From contig JASLDD010000248.1 of the NCBI GenBank assembly GCA_030151725.1, positions 1 through 11,688 of the forward strand: a stretch of DNA of 11,688 nt. The letters are read 5' to 3'. The notes under the pieces are model-generated. The model had not been told where the DNA came from. It made no database searches and saw only the letters and a list, made by a program, of their open reading frames with translations. This DNA comes from Solirubrobacteraceae bacterium. GTDB lineage: Bacteria; Actinomycetota; Thermoleophilia; Solirubrobacterales; Solirubrobacteraceae. Shown here in pieces: positions 6,343 to 11,688 of the stretch; position 1 is the first letter of the stretch; each line of letters starts with the position of its first letter. The position numbers were made by a program, and so were the translations under genes.

Positions 6343-6514
6343 ACGATCCGGTCAGCGCGCATAAGAAAATCCGGCTCGTGATCTTTATCGCGATCTTTTG
6401 TGCGTGTGGTTGTGTTCCTTAGTGATGCAAGGTCTTTGGGGTGTCGGAGTCTCTGAGGATGGCGGGTGTGCTCCCAAACCATTGATCCAGCAAATGAGGG
6501 TTAGGAGCATCACC
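6343..6514 (+). other. AT-richer leader between nadB and the MYQFSR gene
   Basis: This 172-bp stretch is visibly lower in GC than its surroundings and lacks the codon pattern of the neighbours, although one frame stays open from 6398. It contains GATCTTT twice (6379 and 6391 region) and a T-rich, GT-rich run. I could not build a convincing terminator hairpin or a clear promoter. It probably holds the end of the nadB transcript and the promoter plus 5' leader of the next gene. Confidence 0.45.
6503..6507 (+). promoter_or_regulatory. Shine-Dalgarno site of the MYQFSR gene
   Basis: AGGAG sits seven bases before the ATG at 6515. It decides the start against the upstream GTG at 6398, whose added N-terminus (Cys, Trp and Gly rich) looks non-coding. 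Confidence 0.8.
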
Positions 6515-6949
6515 ATGTATCAGTTCAGCCGGGCCATTTATCGGGAGCTCGCTCCCGAGATCCTGGAGCCGCCGCGGGGAGCGCCGGCCACCAGCAACCA
6601 CACGGCGGTTCTGCGCGCATGCGAGGACGTGATCACCCGTCTGGCGACCGATCGTCACTACTTCGCCAGACCCGCACGCACGCTGTTCTGCGATATCCGC
6701 AACTACTTCCCAATGTGGGCCCAGGGTCACGTCCACAAGGTCGTCACCTCCTACATGACCTATGCCCAGCAGTTCCTGCTCGAGCATCCGCACGAGGGCT
6801 ACACGGCCGTCAGCGGCGCGCCGCCACAGTGCCGTGCAACCACCCGCAAGGGCTCAGCCTGTCAGCGCACGCCGCTGCCCCACAACGGCTACTGCCCTTC
6901 GCACCAGCACCTTGCAGACACCGAGGATCGCGAGCTCGTGGCAGCCTGA
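6515..6949 (+). CDS. Conserved protein with C-terminal Cys/His motif (DUF5763-like)
   Basis: A 144-residue protein from ATG 6515. The N-terminal part (MYQFSRAIYRELAPEI, then about 28-90) is helical, with ACEDVITRLATD and a Tyr/Phe-rich stretch around HYFARPARTLFCDIRNYF (48-65). The C-terminal part has Cys106, Cys116, Cys127 and His130 in the frame QCRATTRKGSACQR...NGYCPSHQ. This is the pattern of short putative zinc-binding modules such as DUF5763, often found singly or as a tail on unrelated proteins; the name is from memory. It has no signal peptide or membrane helix. The gene stands alone between nadB and the hydantoinase operon, with its own ribosome site and leader. I recall near-identical MYxFSRAIYRELAP proteins in Thermoleophilia. 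Function unknown. Confidence 0.83.
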   Translation: MYQFSRAIYRELAPEILEPPRGAPATSNHTAVLRACEDVITRLATDRHYFARPARTLFCDIRNYFPMWAQGHVHKVVTSYMTYAQQFLLEHPHEGYTAVSGAPPQCRATTRKGSACQRTPLPHNGYCPSHQHLADTEDRELVAA

Positions 6950-7000
6950 GCCCACGCCAGACAGGACAGTCCCCCGGGTAACTCGCGCTGGCGCCTCCCG

Positions 7001-7006
7001 TAGGCT
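7001..7006 (+). promoter_or_regulatory. Candidate -10 hexamer for the hydantoinase-like operon
   Basis: TAGGCT ends six bases before the ATG at 7013, with no ribosome site in the gap, so a leaderless transcript starting at the ATG is likely. No clear -35 box lies 17 bp upstream. It is the third gene in this window with the same geometry. Confidence 0.45.
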
Positions 7007-7012
7007 GAGCGC

Positions 7013-9046
7013 ATGCTCCTGGGTGTGGATGTCGGCGGAACGTTCACCGACGCTGTGCTCGTCGGCGAGGACGGTGTCGTGCACACCGCCAAGGTCGCTT
7101 CCACACCCTCTCACGAGTCCCACGGCGTGCTCGCCGCCATCCGTCTCGTGCTCGCACTCGCCCGCGCCGAGCCCAGCGACGTGGAGCGTTTCGCCCACGG
7201 CATGACAGTCGCGACCAACGCCCTGCTGGAGGGCCGCACCGCGCGCACCGCCCTGATCGCCACCGACGGCTTCACCGACACGATCGAGCTCGCCCGCCAG
7301 ACCCGCGCGCATCTCTATCGACTGTGCCAGTCCGCGCCCGCGCCCCTCGTCCCCTCCGAGCTGCGCTTCGCCGCACCCGAGCGCATGGGGCCGGATGGTC
7401 CGCTGCTGGCGCTCGATCCGTCAGCGGCCCGAGCCCTCGTCGAGCGGATCGCACGCAGCCGGCCCCAGGCCATCGCGATCTCGCTGCTTCACTCCTACGC
7501 GCACCCCAGCCACGAGCAGCTATTCGCCGGGTCGATCGCCGAGCAGCTGGACGATGTCCACGTGTCGCTCTCCAGCGAGCTCGTGGGGACTTTTCGCGAG
7601 TATGAGCGCACGGCCACCACCGTCCTCGACGCCGCCCTATCGCCGCTGCTGAGCGCTTACCTGCGCGACCTCTCGCTGCAGGCGGAGGAGATCGGGCTGA
7701 CCGAGCCACAGGTGATGCAGTCCTCGGGTGGGCTCACAGATGTGGCGCGAGCCGGTGCCCACGCGGCCCTCACCGTCCTCTCCGGGCCGGCCGGCGGGGT
7801 CGGAGGCGCGCTGCTCCTGAGCGAGCTCGCGGGCGAGCCTATGGTGCTGTGCTTCGACATGGGCGGGACCTCGTGCGACGTCTGCGTGATCGATGACTCG
7901 AAGGTCCCCGAGACGGCCGAGCGGACGATCGCCGGCAGACCGCTGGCGCTGCCCGCTCTTGACATCCACACGGTGGGCGCCGGCGGCGGCTCGATCGCAT
8001 GGCGCGACGCCGGTGGCGCCCTGCGCGTGGGCCCAGCCTCGGCGGGCGCTCAACCGGGGCCCGCCTGCTACGGGCGCGGTGGCAGCCAGCCGACGGTCAC
8101 CGACGCCAACCTTATTCTCGGCCGCCTGCTCGAGGACTCGCCACTGGCCGGGGAGCTGAAGCTCGATCGCCCGGCGGCTGAAGCGGCCGTCGCGGGACTC
8201 TCCCGCGAGCTTGAGCTCGATCCGATCGCCTGTGCGGAAGGGATCGTGCGCGTGGCCGAGGCCGCGATGCTGGGCGCCCTGCGCCTGATGACCGTCGAGC
8301 GGGGCATCGATCCGCGGGATTTTGCCCTGATGCCCTTCGGCGGCGCCGGGCCGCTGCATGCCGCGGCGCTCGCGCGGGAGCTTGGCATCACGCGAGTGCT
8401 CTGCCCACGCGCGTCGGGCGTGCTGTCCGCGCTCGGGCTCGCGGCCGCCGCCCCTCGGCGCGATGTCGCGCGCAGCGTCATCCTGCGCGGCTGCACTCTC
8501 TCAGATGAGCGGTTGCGAGCCGAGCGCGACACGCTCATCTCCGAGGCCCTCGCAATGCTCCCAACGACGCCCACACGGGTGCGGCTCCGCTACGAGCTGC
8601 GCTACGTCGGGCAGTCCTTCGAGCTGCCCGTGGAGGAGGATCTCGAAGTCCCGGCGGATCGCGAGCGCCTGCTCGATGCCGTCCAGCTGCAGGCAGCCTT
8701 CGCCGGCGTTCACGATCGGCGCTATGGCTACAGCGACGGGGGCGCCGAGGTCGAGCTGGTGAACATCCGCGTCTCCGCCTGGGGATCCGCGCCGCCGATC
8801 CGCCCGCACGCGGGAGCCCCGGGCTCCTCCGCTGGGCAGGCTCTCGAAGAAGTGCGCCCCGTCGTGTTCGCGGGGGCGCCCGTGAAGAGCAAAGTCATCA
8901 GAGGCGAGCCCGCGCCCGGCAGCGTGCTCAGCGGGCCGGCGCTGTGCGCGCTGCCCGAGGCCACCCTGCTCATCCCTCCCGGCTGGAGCGGCGATGTCGA
9001 CGCCCACGGCACGATCCACCTGCGGGACGGTAACGGCGATGCTTGA
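7013..9046 (+). CDS. hyuA: Hydantoinase/oxoprolinase family protein, A (ATP-binding) subunit
   Basis: A 677-residue HyuA/OxoprolinaseA subunit, which with its B subunit performs ATP-dependent opening of cyclic amides (N-methylhydantoin, 5-oxoproline) or, in relatives, activates ketones for carboxylation (acetone carboxylase). The N-terminal domain has the actin-like phosphate loop GVDVGGTFTD (4-13) and AHGMTVATNALLEG (61-74). The central domain has SGPAGG (257-262), FDMGGTSCDV (281-290), HTVGAGGGS (319-327) and PGPACYGRGG (348-357). Near residue 440 it reads MPFGGAGPLHA. Length matches family members (about 650-720). The ATG at 7013 gives the expected start. hyuB overlaps the last eight bases. 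The substrate cannot be assigned from sequence, so the symbol marks the family only. Confidence 0.92.
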   Translation: MLLGVDVGGTFTDAVLVGEDGVVHTAKVASTPSHESHGVLAAIRLVLALARAEPSDVERFAHGMTVATNALLEGRTARTALIATDGFTDTIELARQTRAHLYRLCQSAPAPLVPSELRFAAPERMGPDGPLLALDPSAARALVERIARSRPQAIAISLLHSYAHPSHEQLFAGSIAEQLDDVHVSLSSELVGTFREYERTATTVLDAALSPLLSAYLRDLSLQAEEIGLTEPQVMQSSGGLTDVARAGAHAALTVLSGPAGGVGGALLLSELAGEPMVLCFDMGGTSCDVCVIDDSKVPETAERTIAGRPLALPALDIHTVGAGGGSIAWRDAGGALRVGPASAGAQPGPACYGRGGSQPTVTDANLILGRLLEDSPLAGELKLDRPAAEAAVAGLSRELELDPIACAEGIVRVAEAAMLGALRLMTVERGIDPRDFALMPFGGAGPLHAAALARELGITRVLCPRASGVLSALGLAAAAPRRDVARSVILRGCTLSDERLRAERDTLISEALAMLPTTPTRVRLRYELRYVGQSFELPVEEDLEVPADRERLLDAVQLQAAFAGVHDRRYGYSDGGAEVELVNIRVSAWGSAPPIRPHAGAPGSSAGQALEEVRPVVFAGAPVKSKVIRGEPAPGSVLSGPALCALPEATLLIPPGWSGDVDAHGTIHLRDGNGDA

Positions 9047-10529
9047 CCCGATAGAGCTGCAGGTCGTGACGGGCGCGCTGCGCGCCGGATGCGAAGAGAT
9101 GGGCGTCGTGCTGATCCGCTCCGCGCACTCGTCCAACATCAAGGAGCGCCGCGACGCCTCCACGGCGCTGTTCGACGTGCAGGGCCAGATGGTCATGCAG
9201 GCCGAGCACATACCCGTGCACCTCGGCGCGATGCCAGCCGCGGTTGCCGCCGTGCTCGAACAGGATCACGCGGAGGGCGTGGCCTGGATTCTCAACGACC
9301 CCTTCGCCGGCGGGACCCACCTCCCGGACATCACCGTCATCACGCCGGTGTTCGCCCAGGGACGGCTGATCGGCTTCGCGGCCAGCCGCGCGCATCACGC
9401 GGACGTGGGCGGGAGGCAGGCCGGCTCGATGCCCGCCGACAGTCGCAGCCTGCAGGAGGAGGGCGTGGTGATCGCTCCGCGCGTGCTCGACGAGCCGGCC
9501 ATCGAGGAGCTCGTCTCCCAGATGCGCCAGCCTCATGAGCGCCGCGCCGATCTGCGCGCACAGCTGGCCGCCAACCGCACGGGGGCGCTGCGGCTGACCG
9601 AGCTCGCAGACCGGCTCGGGATCGGGCGCCTGCGGGAAGCCACCGACGCGGTGCTCGACTACTCCGAGCAGCGCACACGAGCGTGCCTGGCGGCGTTCGC
9701 CGACGGCGAGCTGCACGCCGAGGACGTTCTGGAGGCGCCCGGAGACGGCGATCTCATGTTGCGCGTGCGCGCCGAGATCTCGGGCGAGCGGCTGATCCTC
9801 GACTTCGCCGGCAGTGCCGCCCAGCACGAGGGCAACCTCAACTGCCCGTTGGCTGTAACACAGTCGGCGTGCCTGTTCGCCCTGCGCGTTCTCACCGACC
9901 CCGACATCCCTCCCACGGCCGGCGCCTACCGTCCGATCGAGGTGCGCGCGCCGCTGGGCAGCATCCTCAACGCCCGCCCCGGCGCCGCGGTTGCAGCCGG
10001 CAACGTGGAGACCTCATCGCGCGTCGCCGACATCGTGCTCAGGGCTTTCGGGCGCGCCCAAGGGCAGGGCACCATGAATAACCTCACCCTGGGGAGCGAG
10101 GCGTTCTCCTATTACGAGACCCTCGGCGGCGGCCAGGGCGCATGCGCCGACGCGGACGGGCCGAGCGGTGTCCACGTGGCGATGAGCAACACGCTGAACA
10201 CCCCCATTGAGGCGCTCGAGCGCGAATTCCCGCTGCGGGTCGTGGAGTACGCGGTGCGGCGCGCATCGGGCGGCGCCGGGCGCCATCGTGGTGGCGACGG
10301 CGTGATTCGTGAGCTCGAAGCGCTCTCCGAGATGAGCTTCTCGCTGATCGCCGAGCGTCGACGCCACCGACCGCGCGGGGCCGCCGGGGGCGCGGATGGC
10401 GCCCCCGGGCGCGACCTCATCGACGGGCAGCCGATCGCGGGGAAGCTCACGGGCACGCTGCAAGCCGGGCAGCGGCTGCGCATCGAAACGCCCGGTGGAG
10501 GAGGATTCGGCGATGAACAACAGCACTGA
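9039..10529 (+). CDS. hyuB: Hydantoinase/oxoprolinase family protein, B subunit
   Basis: A 496-residue HyuB/OxoprolinaseB subunit, partner of the preceding protein. Start ATG 9039 gives the standard MLDPIELQVV beginning and overlaps the hyuA stop by eight bases. Motifs: IRSAHSSNIKERRDASTALFD (from about 26), IPVHLGAMPAA, NDPFAGGTHLPDITVITPVF, ASRAHHADVGG, ANRTGALRL, LDFAGSAAQHEGNLN, ETSSRVADIVLRAFG followed by GTMNNLTLG, YYETLGGGQGA, NTPIEALEREFPLRVVEYAVRR, and the terminal ETPGGGGFG. The NDPxxGGTHLPD and HHADVGG elements carry probable metal-binding His and Asp residues. Length is somewhat under the common 510-590, and the domain is complete. The next gene starts inside its last 17 bases. 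Codons for GGGGFG supply that gene's ribosome site. Confidence 0.92.
   Translation: MLDPIELQVVTGALRAGCEEMGVVLIRSAHSSNIKERRDASTALFDVQGQMVMQAEHIPVHLGAMPAAVAAVLEQDHAEGVAWILNDPFAGGTHLPDITVITPVFAQGRLIGFAASRAHHADVGGRQAGSMPADSRSLQEEGVVIAPRVLDEPAIEELVSQMRQPHERRADLRAQLAANRTGALRLTELADRLGIGRLREATDAVLDYSEQRTRACLAAFADGELHAEDVLEAPGDGDLMLRVRAEISGERLILDFAGSAAQHEGNLNCPLAVTQSACLFALRVLTDPDIPPTAGAYRPIEVRAPLGSILNARPGAAVAAGNVETSSRVADIVLRAFGRAQGQGTMNNLTLGSEAFSYYETLGGGQGACADADGPSGVHVAMSNTLNTPIEALEREFPLRVVEYAVRRASGGAGRHRGGDGVIRELEALSEMSFSLIAERRRHRPRGAAGGADGAPGRDLIDGQPIAGKLTGTLQAGQRLRIETPGGGGFGDEQQH
10384..10408 (+). other. Perfect GC-only hairpin inside hyuB
   Basis: The arm at 10384-10393 is the exact reverse complement of 10399-10408, giving ten G-C/C-G pairs with a five-base loop (GGATG). 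It codes for part of the glycine-rich loop near the HyuB C-terminus, about 105 nt before the dehydrogenase start. There is no T-run after it, so it is not a standard terminator. It may be incidental to GC-rich coding, or it may pause or stabilise the message. Confidence 0.6.
10497..10504 (+). promoter_or_regulatory. Shine-Dalgarno site of the dehydrogenase, inside hyuB
   Basis: GGAGGAGG lies eight bases before the ATG at 10513. It is made by the codons of the conserved GGGGFG end of HyuB and fixes the start of the downstream gene. Confidence 0.8.
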
Positions 10530-11415
10530 CACCGAGCGCGTCGGCTTTCTGGGCCTGGGCATCATGGGCTCGCGCATGGCCGCCAACGTGGCCCGCGCCG
10601 GCTTTCCACTGACCGTCTGGACGCACACGCCGGGCAAGGCCGAGCGGTGGGCCTCCGAGCACGATGCCCACCCCGCCCCCACGCCGGCCGCCGTCGCCCA
10701 GCAGAGCGACATCGTGATCAGCATGGTCGTCGACGGCGAGCAGGTGGCCTCGGTGCTGCTCGGCGCCGGGGGTGTCATCGAGTCGGCGCGTCCAGGGCTG
10801 CTGTGCGTGGACATGTCGACGATCGCCCCACCGGACTCTCGACGCATCGGCGCGGCCCTGCGCGAGCGCGAGGTGAGCATGCTCGACGCGCCCGTGACCG
10901 GCTCCTCGCCGCGCGCCGAGGAGGGCACCCTCACGATCATGGCCGGCGGCGAGGCCGAGGACTTCGAGCGAGCGCGGCCGCTCCTCGAGACGATGGGCAC
11001 CCTGATCCGCCACGTGGGCGAGCTCGGGCAGGGCGAGGCTCTGAAGCTGATCAACAACTCGCTCGGCGCTGCCAACGCCGCCGCCGTGGCAGAGGCGCTG
11101 CTCCTGGCGCGCGCCAGCGGCATCGATCTCGACGCGCTCGTGGAGGTCGTCTCGGCGGGCTCCGGCGCCTCAGCTCAGCTCGCTCTCAAGTCCGGCGCGA
11201 TGCGCGAGCACGACTACACGACGCTGTTCAAGACCGCCCATATGCTCAAGGACGTGCGCCTTTGCCTCGAGGAGGCCCAGGCGGCGGGAGTTCCCTTCGC
11301 CTCCGCGGCACACGCCCGCGATCTGCTCACGGCGACCATGGGCCGCGGCCACGCAGATAACGACTACGCCGCCCTGATCGAGGCAGCCGAGGGGCTCGCA
11401 GGCCTGCGCCTGTAG
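10513..11415 (+). CDS. NAD(P)-dependent beta-hydroxyacid dehydrogenase (3-hydroxyisobutyrate / tartronate semialdehyde type)
   Basis: A 300-residue member of the 3-hydroxyisobutyrate dehydrogenase family, which interconverts a beta-hydroxy acid and its semialdehyde. The Rossmann loop GFLGLGIMGSRMAANV spans 11-26, and VDMSTIAP 99-106. The substrate-binding element DAPVTGSSPRAEEGTL sits at 125-140, with an unusual TGSSPRAE where many relatives have SGG and a following Ala. Lys178 in GEALKLINNSLG is the catalytic Lys, with Asn182 nearby, and Lys246 (HMLKDVRL) matches the C-terminal conserved Lys. Length is typical (about 290-300). It starts in the last 17 bases of hyuB with a strong ribosome site, so it belongs to the same transcript and probably handles a product of the HyuAB reaction. 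Cofactor preference and substrate are unknown; the WTHTPGKAE stretch after beta-2 does not settle NAD versus NADP. Confidence 0.92.
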   Translation: MNNSTDTERVGFLGLGIMGSRMAANVARAGFPLTVWTHTPGKAERWASEHDAHPAPTPAAVAQQSDIVISMVVDGEQVASVLLGAGGVIESARPGLLCVDMSTIAPPDSRRIGAALREREVSMLDAPVTGSSPRAEEGTLTIMAGGEAEDFERARPLLETMGTLIRHVGELGQGEALKLINNSLGAANAAAVAEALLLARASGIDLDALVEVVSAGSGASAQLALKSGAMREHDYTTLFKTAHMLKDVRLCLEEAQAAGVPFASAAHARDLLTATMGRGHADNDYAALIEAAEGLAGLRL

Positions 11416-11549
11416 CTCATCGGGCGTCGTCTGGTTGGTTCTGTGAAGTTCGTGGCCCACGTCTCCAACTTGGCCTGGCCGGACTGTGTGAAGCAGTCGA
11501 AAACACAACCCTTTGTCCGTTCGCTAACGCAGAAGTGCCTAAAAAACCC
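11416..11549. other. Lower-GC intergenic stretch before the IS66-like end
   Basis: These 134 bp after the dehydrogenase stop are visibly poorer in GC than the coding DNA and show no credible gene. An open minus-strand frame crosses it but has no family resemblance. A weak inverted repeat (GACTG/CAGTC at about 11481-11498) has no T-run. It could be normal intergenic DNA or a remnant of earlier insertions beside the present element. Confidence 0.4.
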
Positions 11550-11567
11550 GTAAGCGTTCAGTTGGTT

Positions 11568-11573
11568 GGGGGA
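11568..11573 (+). promoter_or_regulatory. Possible Shine-Dalgarno site of the transposase
   Basis: GGGGGA lies five bases before CTG 11579, directly after which the transposase-like frame begins. It supports CTG as the start over the GTG at 11603, which has no such site. Confidence 0.4.
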
Positions 11574-11578
11574 CATAA

Positions 11579-11688
11579 CTGCGCTCCGTCGAATATCTGG
11601 GTGTGGAGCGCGCCGAGGCGGAGGCGATCTATGACCAGGGCCGTGAGGCCGTCGTTGAAGTTCTCTTGGCGATGGATCGCCGGATTGG
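11579..11688 (+). CDS. IS66-family transposase, N-terminal fragment
   Basis: Thirty-six codons are visible before the window ends. The reading VEYLGVERAEAEAIYDQG followed by REAVVEVLLAMDRRI resembles the N-terminus of IS66 (TnpC-type) transposases, which continue into a coiled-coil and a zinc-finger region before the DDE domain. A TAA at 11576-11578 closes the frame just upstream, so translation must start at CTG 11579 or at GTG 11603. The fragment has no catalytic residues because they lie far downstream. The element follows the hydantoinase-like operon in the same orientation, and may have separated it from further operon genes. Confidence 0.72.
   Translation, partial: MRSVEYLGVERAEAEAIYDQGREAVVEVLLAMDRRI

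Larger units (their letters stand above)
11550..11688 (+). mobile_element. Left end of an IS66-family insertion sequence, cut by the window edge
   Basis: The sequence from 11550 begins GTAAGCG, the start typical of IS66-family terminal inverted repeats. A transposase frame with IS66-like sequence opens about 29 bp inside. The eight bases before it (11542-11549, AAAAACCC) would be the target duplication expected of this family. No tnpA or tnpB lies ahead of the transposase, which fits the single-gene (ISBst12-like) group. The right end lies outside the window, so repeat and duplication cannot be confirmed. Confidence 0.7.

Noticed and set aside
6398..6514. N-terminal extension of the MYQFSR protein from GTG 6398
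   Set aside because: The added residues have no resemblance to the conserved part, lie in AT-richer DNA, and the ATG at 6515 has a well-placed AGGAG.
8994..9038. Upstream extension of HyuB to ATG 8994
   Set aside because: It lies inside hyuA; the family starts at MLDPIELQVV, which matches ATG 9039.
11409..11470. A tRNA-like stretch (GTAGCTCATCGGG ... GTTCGTGG) after the dehydrogenase
   Set aside because: The GCTC D-stem has no GAGC partner, and no acceptor stem or anticodon arm can be built.
11364..11576. A 70-codon minus-strand frame over the dehydrogenase end and the intergenic stretch
   Set aside because: No motif, no ribosome site, and it crosses the IS junction, so it cannot be an intact native gene.

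Overview
The window looks like the chromosome of a GC-rich actinobacterium. The protein sequences (PyrF, RdgB, RNase PH, NadB, and a conserved small protein starting MYQFSR) resemble those I associate with Thermoleophilia/Solirubrobacterales. That placement is inference, not the result of a search. Coding is dense, with many start/stop overlaps, GTG/TTG starts, and several genes with a -10-like hexamer only 6-9 nt before the start codon (candidate leaderless transcripts).

Left part (1-2551): housekeeping genes on the minus strand. A nucleoid protein of the HU family (996-718) is followed without a gap by pyrF (721 to the left edge, truncated), which seems to start at a CTG overlapping the HU stop codon. 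A 46-residue two-helix membrane protein (1075-1215, plus strand) starts divergently from HU and converges on rdgB. rph and rdgB (2551-1220, minus strand) form a compact RNA-maturation/nucleotide-sanitation operon.

Middle part (2550-6342): plus strand. A GT-B glycosyltransferase starts divergently from rph with almost no intergenic space. Two translationally coupled zinc-ribbon proteins follow: one soluble with a helical domain and a proline-rich tail, the other membrane-anchored with a Thr-rich tail ending in a basic segment. Then comes a short L-aspartate oxidase (nadB) with an unclear start codon.

Right part (6343-11688): after an AT-richer leader of about 170 bp lies a 144-residue protein with a C-terminal Cys/His motif. 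It is followed by a three-gene overlapping operon: hydantoinase/oxoprolinase A subunit, B subunit, and a 3-hydroxyisobutyrate-dehydrogenase-like enzyme. The pair probably opens a cyclic amide, or activates a related substrate by ATP-dependent chemistry, and the dehydrogenase acts on a hydroxy acid of the same catabolic route; the substrate is unknown. A lower-GC stretch leads to the left end of an IS66-like insertion sequence whose transposase runs off the right edge.

No CRISPR array, RNA gene, phage module or recognisable defence system was found. The least-explained items are the zinc-ribbon pair, the MYQFSR protein with its leader, and the substrate of the hydantoinase-like operon.
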